Source: Norana najaformis (lineage: Eukaryota; Annelida; Clitellata; Crassiclitellata; Hormogastridae). Taken from it: 64,000 nucleotides of DNA. The notes below the pieces were generated by a model that saw only the letters and a list, made by a program, of their open reading frames with translations, was not told the origin of the DNA and ran no database searches. Within the stretch, counting starts at the first letter, position 1. Each line of letters opens with the position of its first letter. The position numbers were made by a program, and so were the translations under genes. The stretch covers positions 13,832,712 to 13,896,711 of the forward strand of contig OZ029915.1 in NCBI GenBank assembly GCA_964023275.1, written 5' to 3'. Positions 12,534 through 25,200 of the stretch are shown in pieces.

Positions 12534-13216
12534 GTGTTTGTGTTACGATTGAAAGCAATCAAGATGTGTATGAAGAAGCAAGTGATGAGGAGGGCAAACA
12601 AGATCTACCCTGGCAGAACAAACTCCGACCCAACTATTTCCTGTGCCAACGAATTACATCCTCAGAAGTTCTTGAAAATGTGGAAGCAATGCAGACTCGG
12701 ATCCTAGATTTGGACTCGCGTTATCTTAATGGTTGCATAAATCCTTGTATGCTTCATGTGACACTCTGCACACTTGGCTTGTACCAGCCAGAGCATATTG
12801 CCGAAGTGGCTGAAATTCTTCATCAGAACAGAAATGATCTTGCGGACATGGCTCGTTCTGGAATCAGTGTAAACGTTTCAGGAGTTGGCAACTTCTATCA
12901 GCGTGTCGTTTATGGTAAAGTGAATCACGACGAAAAGTTTATACAATTTGTTGAACACCTTAGAGCACTGATACGAGAGTCGGGAATCAACATTTGTGAT
13001 AATTATGACTTTGTTCCACACATGACAATTTTAAAAGTAATTCGGCCAGTGGCTCGGCAAGTTGGGTCTAAAAAAGTTCCTTCATGGATGTATGAGGATT
13101 TTGCACAGGTGGAATTTGGAAGGCAAGTTATTGATGGTATCTACCTTTGTGCTATGAAAGGTGAAAAAATAGCTGGACAGTTCTATGATTCTCCTGCTCA
13201 CATTAGCTTTATATGA
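9398..13216 (+). CDS. LENG9: LENG9-like protein (RWD + DUF504/MJ1316 + 2H phosphoesterase)
   Basis: Exons are 9398-9581 and 11841-13216 (519 aa). The donor after ttcag and the acceptor ttgttgtag restore a split Asp codon, giving FQVSDGYPSEPVTV. Residues about 15-125 form an RWD domain (YGDEC...DITIKFQ...GYPSEP). Residues about 150-225 are a DUF504/MJ1316 domain (AEDVIKRVQWD, GYLDRF, KHRIQYFKYKDVIVWD). Next come a Cys-rich stretch and a run of 13 Asp encoded by pure GAT repeats (12494-12532). The C-terminal 220 residues are a 2H phosphoesterase of AKAP7 type, with both H-x-T signatures intact (LHVTLCTL and PHMTILKV). Family knowledge suggests recognition or processing of RNA 2',3'-cyclic phosphate ends; the substrate is unknown. 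The reading frame is open upstream to 9194, but the ATG at 9398 fits the RWD start and a good initiation context. Both exons are uninterrupted. Confidence 0.88.
9582..11840 (+). other. Intron of the LENG9-like gene
   Basis: The intron carries a C-rich coding-looking stretch at 9830-10200 that I could not identify, a poly-C run near 10179-10189, a foldback MITE (10200-10687) and, from 10700 to 11840, nothing recognisable. Confidence 0.7.
10200..10687. mobile_element. Non-autonomous foldback/hAT-like MITE
   Basis: The ends are inverted repeats sharing cttgggtcaatt (left) and aattgacccaag (right). The interior is dominated by caattaca/tgtaattg words, so much of the 488 bp can fold back. The flanking 8-mer gcttgaca occurs at 10192-10199 and 10688-10695, as expected for an 8-bp hAT target duplication. 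No coding capacity. Confidence 0.7.
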
Positions 13217-13256
13217 ACTTATAATTACTTAACACTTGTGTGAGATAAAAATATGC

Positions 13257-13262
13257 AATAAA
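13257..13262 (+). promoter_or_regulatory. Polyadenylation signal of the LENG9-like gene
   Basis: A canonical AATAAA lies 41 bp after the stop codon. A second one (ttgaataaaag) lies near 13334 and could be an alternative. Confidence 0.65.
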
Positions 13263-13439
13263 ATTAATTATATGCAAATCAAATTAGTCCCTGTCTATTG
13301 CCATCAAGATTTGACCACTTTGTTTTCTGTTTTGAATAAAAGAGTAGAAAGTGGCAACATATATATTTTAACCCTTCAATAGTCAAAGAGTAATGAACTG
13401 TAATTTAATGCTGCTGGTCATGTCATAGTAAACAGAACT

Positions 13440-13535
13440 GATGTTGATGCAGGTAGTTCCCAACTTTGCTCCAAGTCATCTTCTGTATGATGTAACTTTG
13501 CTCTAAGTCATCCTCTGCATGATGTAATGCCTTAA
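13440..13535 (+). repeat. Short tandem duplication
   Basis: A unit of about 35 bp, containing aactttgctc and aagtcatc, is repeated twice with a few substitutions (13455-13530). No further copies follow. Confidence 0.6.
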
Positions 13536-14430
13536 AATAACCTACCAGAGGTCCTTGGACATGAAAATTGCATTTAGGTCTGCAATGTCAATTTACTATC
13601 CCCACTTCTAAGTTAAATGTCTGGCATTTGAGTTGTGAGAAATGGCTGGGGCACAGGGTTGGTTTTAAAATCCCAGCAAATCCAACAGAAGTTCAGTACC
13701 ATTAATTATTGAGTGAATGGTGCACAGCTATAAGACCAAATTGTAAGCGGCTGATGGGTACTCCCATAAAATTTTTTCAGGTTTATTCATTGAGCTTAGT
13801 ATAAGTGGCGCCACAAGACTGAGTGGTGGCGTTCGACATGCGTCTGCTGAATTCGGACTTTACACAGCCTGGTGGCATATTGTGGAAACGGCTTTGCTTC
13901 GGAGGGGGGCAGGCCATAGGTGATGTTGATCAGTATAATCTTTCAGCAGAAGGCCTGTATACAAACTCTCCATTGCAGTGCCTACACTGGCCCTACAGAC
14001 AATAGTTTGGTACTGATCTGCACATGCCAGGCTTCCGCTTATAGGACAATAACTTATTGTCCTGGGGGTTATTGTCCTTTTACCCAGGCGCCCTGGTAAT
14101 GTTCGACTCCCAGGTCAAAAGTCTAATGCCCCATTATTTATAGAAATATTCAGGCAAGGAGTATTGGTTTTGGCTCCTGGCAATTCCCAGTCATTTATGC
14201 TAGGTGGACGGCTCAACATCTTGCCCGACATTCTAAAACTGATGCTACTGGTGCAGAGATTAAGCAAGCATGGCACACAAGTCTGTGTTCAGCTAAGAAA
14301 CTGTCCCATGAGAAGGCCTCCGATTACTAGAAGTCGAAAATCATGTAAACCTGCGCAAAGAAATTTCTCGTATCTTCTTGGCAGGTCCAAAAGACAGATA
14401 TTTTCTTACCTGGTCATTTAATTCTGACTG
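13536..14430. other. Intergenic DNA between LENG9 and IQUB
   Basis: Mostly unrecognised. Near 14085-14115 a gttcgactcccaggt word resembles a pol III B box, but no matching A box or cloverleaf was found, so no SINE is called. Confidence 0.45.
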
Positions 14431-14439
14431 TTATCAGAT

Positions 14440-14935
14440 GAGGCTCACTGGACATAAACGGTTCAATGTTGTTTTCCACCTCTGGCTTGAGCATTTTAGC
14501 ATCTTTGTCTGCTTCATCTAGGCTTCATGTCTCTGGTGGCTTCGGTACTGGCAAACTAATCATGCGGCATTACCGCATATATGGCTGAAGGCAGATTGGG
14601 GTATTCTATAGATTTCTTATTTTCATCAGAGAAGCCAGAGGTGTTGATCAAACAGAAGTAACAGTCTGTCATGTGATCCTTCTGTTCTCACCATATCATT
14701 AGGAATGCAAATGGCATTGACTTCTGAGCACCTCTGAGCCAAATGCTCATATTGACAGCACATGTTGCACAGCAAATGTGAGGAGCGCAGGGTTTGTCTC
14801 GTAGAGCTCATACGCTTTATTATTAAGTGTAGTCAAGCAGTGTCTTTGAGGCTTATGTGTATACTCGCCACAAATGCAACAGAATGTATCTTGGCTGGTG
14901 CGACATTGACGAGACATTTCTGCTGTAACGAATCG
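14440..14935 (-). pseudogene. Decayed copy of the 567-codon mobile-element protein
   Basis: The minus strand reads CRTSQDTFCCICGEYTHKPQ, then (after a shift) SMPFAFLMIWWEQKDHMTDC, YFCLINTSGF and KSIEYPNLPSA. These align in order with the start of the intact protein at 17311-19014 (FCYICGEYTLKANRK, FGVPMVWREQINHFDDCYFC, KLSYPDIPSA). It is cut short after about 130 residues, with several stops and frameshifts, and is clearly a different, older subfamily member. Confidence 0.7.
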
Positions 14936-16231
14936 TCCAGATGACAATAAATGCTATTGTTAAGTACCACATATGCTGTCTATGCCTGTAAAACATGCAT
15001 CAACATACATACAAACCGTTATCAAAGTAATGCTTAGCATCTGTGCAAGCAAGCTGCTTTTATAGCCTATACTGTTGACATTCATCCATCCTAAGCATGC
15101 CCAGAGATGCATTGGCCTTAGCATTCTAGTGCACCTTTTGCAAACCTGCACTGAGTGCAAGTCCATTGTCCAAGCATGCCCGGACTAAACAAAATGGCTT
15201 ACTTTGTGGGCAGCATGGTAGTAAACTGAAAATGTGAGGGGATATCACAAAAAATCAGTATGTGATAAGAAAATTTTAAGGTGATTTTGTTGATCAGCAG
15301 CCCAAAATCCATAAGATACACTCAAAAATCAAAAATGTTCAGGAAGCAAAATCTTCATTGTCCACTGTAACACAGGTGCAGCTAGAGATCAAATGCAGAA
15401 CGTACAGCAGCATAGAGCATTTGTTATGATGTTCTGAATGGAGTGCTTGGACAAAGCTGGAGGGATAAGTTTATGCCTGAGGGGTTGGGAATACCACAAA
15501 TTGTGGTTCCATCTAAATTAAGGGTGAAGTTGCTTTATATTGTGAATGATGTCAGTTTTGGAATGTAGAAAACTCAAAACTGCCTGTTGGGGCATCTTCA
15601 GTGGCCTGAGGTATGTCAAGCTGTGAAGACATAGGGCCAACATGGTTTAGATGTGAATGTCTGCATTGAGCACACCCATCTCTTCTTGTCCGCATTTTGG
15701 TGACTCCTCCCTCCCCCTCTGCCGACAATCCCTAATTGCTCCCAATAGGCATTATAAATGTCCAGATACATACATCCATCCATTAGACTATACTTTGGGC
15801 AAATTAGGCTATGGCCTCGTAGTTAATCAAAATGCCTTAGTTAATGCTTTAATTTGCATTAATTCATGCAAACTGTTTTTAAACTGTTAGTAGCAATTTC
15901 AACTGTTGACCTTAACTGTTGACACTGCATTACTTAAACATGGATCACTCTGCAGCATCGTACTCCATTTGGGGAGGGGTACCCAATTTTGGCAGTTCCT
16001 AGAATTCTCAAGACCTTAATCTAACCCTGCTTACTTGTGGCCTACAACTAGAATCTACAGAATAAGAATAGTTTTATATTATATTAATCCAGCTGATATC
16101 AAGAAATACTTTAAATTCATTAAATTCAGTTTACGTTGCCAAGATGACAGCTTATGGATAACTTCAGTTAACAACAGAGTTTGTGGTAAGACTGTTAATC
16201 AACACATTATGGGTTCACACTAAGACATCTT
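14936..16231. other. Intergenic DNA and IQUB 3' UTR
   Basis: No gene or repeat recognised. The IQUB transcript must end here (running leftward from 16232), but no AATAAA was seen on the minus strand close to the stop, only AT-rich variants. Confidence 0.45.
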
Positions 16232-19200
16232 TTATATGCACTTGTTAGCAGTGAGGTACTTCTTCGTTAGATTCCGGATGACAGTTGTTGCATCATCAGA
16301 CGTGTTGGGCATGTATTTGACCATCGTAAGCAGGCGATAAAAGTACTTCTTTGCCAGTAAGTGCTTACAGTGAACATCATGTATGAAATCTTTACAATAA
16401 GCCTTAAAAAGAAGCATACATAAAATTTTAAAACCTTGATAATTTACTGTTTGGTATGTGGTGTAGTGATGAACTCAAGTAATGACCAAGAAGGACTGCA
16501 ACAGGTCATTATGTATGTGTGTCCACTCCATGGGGGAGTGCACACACAAGCCAATGCATGGAGCCATACGTACATGCACCCTGCAAGTTCCAAATGTACA
16601 GAGAATCATTTTAATACAAACGACCACTAGTTAAGCTACGACCTTGTAGTATGTTGTACAACAGCAGCGCTCTGGAATGGTTTCTTAAAAAGTGTAACAT
16701 AAATACACTGGCCAACAGAAAAATTTTTTTTTCTTGTTGCCTTCGGTTTTAGACCTGTTCTTGGGGTAATTTTGGGCGCTGATTCAGAAAATGTCATTGG
16801 ATTGAGTGCATCAGGTCTAGTTTCTGAGATATCGTCGATTTTGTAAAGAAAACCCAGTCCACTCTTTAAACGATGTCTTTGGCAAAACTAAAATGTCATA
16901 ATAAGCTTTATTTATGGCTAATTATAATTCTTGCTGATTCATATAATGCCTACATCCTTATAATGTAAAATCAGCATATCTTGCCGCGTGCTGAGATATT
17001 GCTGATTCAACGAAATAACTATTCCGTAGCCTACAGCTTACTCAGCACTAAATTCATGGCCTCGTTTAGAATTTATTTGTGCTTATACAGCGTTTCATGG
17101 TTTCGAACTATGTAAATAGATTATGCTGAAGTCAGCATTTATAGCCTATATAAACCGCCTCCTGAAAGCTAGAGCAGCCGCAGTCGTCTTAGGGCATATT
17201 AAGAGTTGGTCGCAAGAACAATCTGTGAATGTGAGCATTAAATAACTACATGTTCTTACTATTTTTTAGGTTAGTCATTTAATTCCTCAGATGCGAACAT
17301 CCTTAAGGTTATGGCTACTTCCAGACGGAGCTGCATTAACCATCCAGACATATTCTGCTACATTTGTGGGGAATACACACTAAAAGCAAACAGGAAACCG
17401 ATTTCTGAGTTTGTAAAAAGAGCTTATGTAGGTTATTTTGGTGTCAAACTTGGAGATCAAGATAAGCAATGGGCTCCTCATACAGTATGCAAAACTTGTA
17501 TTGAACAATTGCGCCACTGGACAATTGGAAAGAGAAGCTGCCTGAAATTTGGTGTACCGATGGTTTGGAGGGAACAGATAAACCACTTCGACGACTGTTA
17601 CTTTTGTATGGTTAATATCATAGGCATCAATCGAAATAATCGTCGCAAGTTGTCTTACCCTGATATACCTTCAGCCAGGAGACCTGTTCCGCATTCGGAT
17701 ATTGTACCAGTTCCACCTTTTCGCGAACTACCTCAGCTCTCAGACGATGAGACTTGCATGTCCAATATCGGACAAGATGACGAAAGTGAAGAAAGTGGGG
17801 GCAGTGACAGTGATTTCCAATCAACTTCACACAGTGAACGTTTTGACCAAAAAGAGTTGAATGATCTGATCAGGGACTTAAATCTTTCCAAAGAGTCCTC
17901 TGAATTGCTTGCGTCCAGACTAAAGGAAAAGAATGCACTTCAGCCTGGAACGAAAATTACAATTTATAGAAACAGAGAAAAGGATTTGCTGCCATTATTT
18001 ACCGAAGACAACAACCTAGTATTCTGTAATGACATCAGCAACTTATTGAAGAAAATTGGTCTGTCGGATTACAGCCCAGATGAGTGGCGTCTTTTTATCG
18101 ACAGTTCAAAATGTAGTCTGAAATGTGTGCTTTTAAATAACGGCAACAAATTTGGTTCTATTCCAATCGGTCACTCCACCAGGATGAAAGAAGAGTACAA
18201 TGCCATCTCTTTAGTACTGGAAAAGATAAAATACAAAGAACATCAATGGGTAATTTGTGTAGACTTGAAGATGGTAAATTTCCTCCTTGGTCAACAAAGT
18301 GGCTACACAAAGTATCCCTGCTTTTTGTGTCTTTGGGACAGTAGAGCCAAGCATGAACATTGGACAAGAAAAGATTGGCCTTCGAGGAAAGACATGGTGG
18401 TTGGAGCTCAAAATGTAATCAAGGAATCTTTGGTGGCACGAGATAGGATCATACTGCCACCACTACATATAAAGCTAGGCCTGATGAAAGAATTTGTCAG
18501 GGCTTTGAATAAAGAAGGTTCATGCTTCGAATACATAGTACACAAGTTACCAGGAATTACAATGGAAAAATTGAAGGCTGGAATCTTCGATGGTCCACAG
18601 ATCAGGCAACTTATGAATGACCCACTTTTCATACCATCAATGAATGAAATCGAATCTTGTGCCTGGTCTTCCTTTGTTCTTGTAACTAAAAATTTTCTTG
18701 GCAACAAGAAGGCAGACAATTATGCACAACTAGTAGAGGATATGCTTCTTCATTTCAACAAGCTTGGCTGCAACATGAGCATTAAAGTCCATTATCTCCA
18801 CAGTCACTTAGATCGCTTTCCAGAGAATCTTGGTGACTTCAGCGAAGAGCAAGGTGAAAGATTTCACCAAGACATCAAAACAATGGAAAATCGATATCAA
18901 GGAAGATGGGATGCACACATGATGGCAGACTATTGCTGGAATATTATGCGCGATTGTTCCGGCAGATGCCACACTCGGAAATCGTACAAAAGGAGCTTCT
19001 TCGGTGTCGAATGACTTGAAATTTTTATAACAAACTTGTTCTGTTTGGTATCATATAAGTACAGTTTCAGGTACTACCATTTTCTTTTAAGTATTTGTAT
19101 TATTATATTTATTTAGTGTATCACATAATAAATTGAGCACTACATAATTATAGCTATAGCCTTATGTTTTATCTGGAATGGTTTCTTAAAAAGTGTAACA

Positions 19201-22200
19201 TAAATATAGATGATACATACATAAATAAGCACACAGAGAGAACTTAGATAATGTATATTCAGACACTGATATATACATTTGTGTATATATATATATATAT
19301 ATACACACACACAGACATTTACAGACATTAAAAATGGTTCTTGAGATAGATGGATTCTGGCCTTAAAACTTATCAAAGACAATCCTTGTAGGACTACATA
19401 TCCTTAAAACTTTCAAATTTATTTATTTAAAGCACTTTTATGTGTGCGTAAGTCGGTAAATCTTAATCTGATTTATGTGTGCTGGGGCCAAAACTCTGGG
19501 TTAAGATGGAGTCATGCAAATGCCAGAGTAAAATAGTGATTCTTGACAAGTGATTGAAATGAAGATAGTGAGTTGGCAAGTTGGGCCTTTTGTGACTGAC
19601 AATTCCAAATCTGAGGAACACAGCAAATGAAAGCACGTGATCGTACATTTGTTCTAAACCTATGTTCTAGCAACAAGTCAGTCTTAGAAGAACACAACAG
19701 TCTAGGAGGGTCGTGTTTAAGGATATGCTGGAAGGCAGGTATTAGTGGGCTTTAAAGGTCAAGCAGGCAGTCTGAAACTTGCTCCATTCAACAGGGAGCC
19801 AATGAAGCTCATGAAAAGCATTCTAATGCATTTAATGAAGAACACATAACCACAGAAAGAGTTCTGAACCACCTGGAGCTTTTATATATTAAATGAGGAT
19901 ATAGCATATAACACTACATTGGCATGGTCTAAACAAGTATCAACAAGGGCACAATATAACTGTTTTAGCCATGCCATTGTAATCTTAAGAGCGAGATTTC
20001 TACAGCACCTGAAGAAAGCTAAGTCGCTGGAAGTAGCTCATTTACAGGTGCTCAGTCAAAACGGAATTGATAGGCAGGAAGGGTTCAGTTCTAGGTCAAG
20101 ATCCAAGAGGCAGACGGTCAGATGGCTATGGTCGATGGTGTTTGGAATTGGAGCAGCAAGAGAGATAAAGGAAAGAGTGGCAAGATAGATAAGGGAAGAC
20201 AAGACAGATAAGAGGAAGAATGCCTGATGTGATGAAGTGCCCTAAAATGGTAGAAATAAGATATGTGTGAAGTAACAGTGAGCGAGTTATCAATGGTGAC
20301 CCCAAGAGTTTTAATTTTGTCTAACGGGATTTTGGTTCCTCCAAGGTCAGAGGATAAATGTGAAAAGAAAGACTGCATACACTGATGGGTCATAAAAATA
20401 ACTGCCTCTGACTTATTTGGGTTGATACAAGGTCAATTTACACAGAACCCAATATCAACAGAGGACAAGCAGAGTTTAAGTTCAGTTCTAGCTGAGGGAT
20501 CTGTAGCAGAGAGAGCAGTGTAGAATTGAGTATCATCAGGATACTGCTGGGCCATTATAATCGCAATCATAATCCCGAGATTTCTACAGCGCCCAATGAA
20601 ATCCACATCATGGAGACCAGCTTATTCACAGGCGCTCAGTCAAAATAAAATCGATAGGCAAAAGCGTTCGGTTCCAGGTCAAGATCCAGAAGTGAGGCTG
20701 AAAGTCTCTGGAGTAAGATGTTGTGATCGATGGCGTCAAAGGCTGCTGAAATATCAAGGAGGCAGAGGCAAGAGACTTGGTGAGAGATGGCAAAAACAAG
20801 CTTGTTGTAGAGTGAAGTGAATAGGGTTTCAGTTGAGTGGCGTTTAGTAAAACCAGACTGGCATGGATTAAGGAGTGAATCTGAAGCCAGATAGTCATTG
20901 ATCCTTTCAGTTATTTAGGAAATTAAAGACAGGTTTGAAACAGGCCGGTAGTTTGAAAGGATTTCTTTGTCAAGTGATCATTTCTAGAGAAGAGGGGTAA
21001 CTTTGAAAAGAAGGGGGGAATTACCAGTAGAAAAGGAGGGGTTAACTATTTTGGTAATGATTGGAACAAGAACAGTCTTTTGTATTGTATATATACATGC
21101 ATAAATATATATAGGCAGAGAGATGGCAAGAGATAATCCTTTTGAAGTCTTGCTAGATTTTCTGCAAATCAAAATTCTTGGTTTAGTTTATTACAGTTTA
21201 CATTTGATATTAGTCTTATTGAAAAAGTCTAAAATTATTAGTGTAAAGTCAGAGAACGCAAAAGCCAGGAAAAAGCCTTGCTAGCGCTACTTCAACAGAC
21301 AGTCACAGTTTTCTTAAGTACTAGTCTGGATTCTTAAAATGAAGTCTCAGAGTCTGGCTTTCCAATACTGCGCTTCTGTGTACCAAGTTCTAGTAACTTG
21401 CAACAGATCCCGTTGTACAGCTGTGCATTCACCTGAAAAGGCTCAATGCTGTTTTAATCGGGACTGTCGTTTCAATTACCCTACTGTTTATCCTCTACAC
21501 TACCCCACTCAGTTCACTCATTAAAGCATCCTCCGTTGACCATCACCTCTATGCTGATGACACCCAACTATTCATCTCTTTCTCTCCAAATTGTTTCAGT
21601 GAGTCTACAGATCATCTTCTTTGTGTGGTTAAACAAATCTCCTCTTGGATGACATCTAATCTCTTATGCCTAAACCCATCTAAAACTGAATTCATACTTA
21701 TAGGCCTACGTGACCAGCTGAAGAAAATTCCTGACCCCTCTGTCTCCCTCAGCCTGGACTCTGCCTCCACCCACACCTTTAATACTAACTCCTCTGTCAG
21801 TAATTTAGGTGTTATTTTCGACCAGAACCTTACTTTTTCTGATCATATCACCCAACTTTCCCGCTCTTGCTTTATGCATATCCGCGACCTTCGCAGAATC
21901 CGTCCTATGCTTGACTTCAAAACCGCATCTATCATTGCCACATCCATAGTCCATGCAAAACTTGACTACTGCAATTCACTTTTCCTCAATATTGACACAA
22001 CCCAGATAAATCGCCTACAAGCTATCCAGAATGCTCTCGCACGTGCTGTCACCAAAACCCCCAAACACCATCACATCACCCCTGTTCTCAAATCACTGCA
22101 CTGGCTTAAAATACCAGAACGAATAGAGTACAGTCTTATCTCTCACCTACAACACACTTCAATCCTCCCAACCCTCCTATCTTCTTCAATTATTTACTAT

Positions 22201-25200
22201 CCAACCACTCCGTTCAACCCGCTCCTCATCTGTCCTAACACTTCTTCGCCCTCCCGTCACCTCATCCTTAAAATTTGGAAATCGCTCCATAGCCAAAGCT
22301 GCCCCACCGCTTTGGAATAAACTCCTGCCAGAATTGCGACAGTTGTCTGATCAATCATACGAACTCACCAACACTTCACCTCTTTCAGCTTCTGCGCAGG
22401 TCTTTCACTCAAGACTGAAAACACTTCTTTTCCAGAAATCTTATCCTGATTATTCCTCTTCCCCTCATCTCGCTTCTCGCTTCAATTTCAAACAGCATCC
22501 ACCGTAGCCGTCCGACTGTCTGAGTGCCTGACTCCTGGATCTTGACCCTTTTGCCTATCGATTTTGTTTTGACTGAGCGCCTGTGAATAAGCTGGTTCCC
22601 GCGACTTAGCTTTTGTTGAGCGCTGTAGAAATCTCGAGATTACGATTACGATAGAATGGGACCCATTTGACCCATTTGTTCAGCAATGATGATACTACAT
22701 CCTTTTGAATGCAACACAAAATTTAAAGAGTATCTGCAAACAATTTGGACCTGTTCAAGATTTCGGAATTTGCTGTGTGCTTGTGCCTCTTCCTTTGTCA
22801 GCAGGACACAGTTCCATGGTGACCATTCCTCACACCGATTCCAGCGCACTATCTCCAAATCATACAGGTCATCATATGCACTCAGGATGCTTTTGCTGTG
22901 CCAGATATAGACGATCAGATAGCGCAGGTCTTTCTCCTGACAACAGCAAGTCTTCTTAATAGGCAACCAGGGTCAATGTTAACACAGCACAACAGACAGT
23001 AATGTTTACATGACCATCACGTGTCAATGTAGAACCGGCTAATGCTTATCCCTGACCACGTTAACATGGAACAACAGAGGCTATGGCTGAAGTGACCATC
23101 ATCTTAACACGCTGCAACACAGGTTAATGACTGGGCTGGAAATGCTGAATAATTCTATCACAAACGGTGAAAATGTTACAATTAATTATTTAAAGATGTT
23201 AGTTTAGCGGCTACAATCGAGAAACCACAAGCTAAAGTTTACCACAGATATTACCTGACCTTAGTCGCTGTGCCTAAGGGTTGTGAGTGTGTATGAATAT
23301 AGTAAATTGGAGTGCAATTATGTGCCTTTGAGGCTGCTATCAATAGTTAAGACGAACATTTACATGACTTGGTCACGTGCATAATAATCAGTGCCTATGA
23401 CTTCAAATTAGAGCACCAAAGGGACAAGTTAAATTAAGTTTTTGTCGCAGGGCATCATAATAAAATTGGAAATAAAACTTAGACAGCAAAACTCTAAATG
23501 AAGACTTACATTTTGATAGCTAACACAAGAAGGAATAGAAATATGTAAAGAACTCATTTTTACCCATTTTATGACTACTTACTTTCTGAGTGCATTTCTT
23601 GCAAATTAAGTCTTCCAACTTTCAAGGGTTTTCTCAGGTATAGTCACAATTGTCTGTTAAGAATTTGCTCAAGGTTCCTACTCTCTTATAAGATCACACT
23701 ACAGCAACCTTTCATTCGTTGCATTGGCTTCCTGTACAATGTCAACCTTTTTCAAGCTGGCTCTTCTCATACATACAGCATGTACAACAAGCCATACTTG
23801 AACTTACTTGTCTTCCTTCCTCGTACCCTGTATCAATGTTAAAAACTGCCTCAAACTATCCAACAGCAACTTCAGGAAACTATATCGTTCCTCACACAAG
23901 TTTTCTTGTAACTGGCCAGCACTTGTTCATAGTAGCTGGAATTCTCCATTTCCTCATGTTGACAACTCTCCTACCGAGCCTATGTTTTGGCACTGCTTCG
24001 TTTACCCTAGGGGAATCGATATTCACTTGTACTGGATCACCTGGGCATTAAATCTGATTCCACCATGAATTTCTAAAAGCGTGTTCAGGCCATTTGGAAA
24101 TTTGTTCACTTTCACATACAGGACAGTGTTCAAAAAGTATATAGTAGTGGTGCCTAATTTTTGGTGCTGTATATTATGTTTCATTTCTGTTGTGTTGACT
24201 TTAACTATCATTCTTAAACTTTTTACAATAATACAGGCACTCAGAAGTGACCATCAACTGATGCCTTGTGTATTATGTTAAGCCACTATAGTAGTTTAGA
24301 ATTACTGGCATTGATGTCTTTTGGACTGTTAAATGGCTTCACAAAACCTGTCCAAGCCAAAGCATTGATAATGATTCTGACGACATCCTACCTGCATCAA
24401 ATAGGCTGTCTTTGCATTATCATTGTATAGATCTTCTGAGCGACAGAGATTTTTCAACATGTAGCGAAAAATGGAGAAGTCTTTTCTTTTGCGAGCCTGG
24501 TTATCGATTCGGTTACAAGCACGGCACCGGCCAAGCTTGCGTTGATTTGAGGCCAGGTGGAAATCATTTGGGGAAAGGTAACAATGACAACTAGGGCAGA
24601 GGTTCATGTTTCCCTTGAGTGTCAGAGGGTCAGAAGGAACCTGGCCAAAAGTAACCAAATCGGCTGGTAATTTTTAATTTAAATAGACCTACCTAAAAAC
24701 AAGCACACTGTCTAATCTTCCTCTCCAACTACTTGCTTCTGTTTTGGTGATGTTCAGTCTTGTGTGGCTAATAATAAACTTCTTTTAAATCCTCTTTTAA
24801 ATCCTTCAAACCCTTAATTTCTTCTTCTAGGCACAAACCAACAAATTCGTAAATCTGGTTACCTTACTTCTATTCAGTTGGGCATCTTGCTTGTCGATCG
24901 TACTGAATGTGCATGCAGTCTAGGCATAATATTTTACTCCAATGTCATTTTCTTATCATGTTGGCGCCATATGCAAATCAGTTCAATTTCACACAGGGTA
25001 TAGTCATAGAATCAGATCTCTTTTGCCTCATACTCTCTTAATCCTACTAGCTAATGCATTGGTTTCCAGCAGGCATGACTACTGTACTGTAACTCACTTC
25101 TTATTGGCATCACAAAGAGAGACTGCACAAACTACACATGGTTCAAAACTTTCCGGCCAGAGCCATAATAAAAACACAAGTACATGTATCATCACATTAC

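Larger units (their letters stand above)
19418..21240 (-). mobile_element. L2-like LINE with two nested tail insertions
   Basis: Minus-strand blocks run in order from the right: VLVPIITKIVNPSFSTG (about 21080), LNATQLKPYSLHSTTSLF (20850), YPDDTQFYTALSATDPSA (20540), LGVTIDNSLTVTSHIS (20300), ELHWLPVEWSKFQT (19810) and the tail aagtgctttaaataaat (19420). This is an L2/CR1 reverse transcriptase plus 3' end. Two unrelated-position tail copies interrupt it (19970-20215 and 20555-20700). It carries many stops and shifts and a microsatellite near 21090. Confidence 0.85.

Noticed and set aside
12245-12707. Long poly-Ile (minus) and poly-Met (plus) ORFs
   Set aside because: They are shadow frames of the GAT repeat that encodes the Asp tract of the LENG9-like protein.
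14080-14120. SINE head with B box gttcgactccc
   Set aside because: No A box at the right spacing and no second copy in the window.
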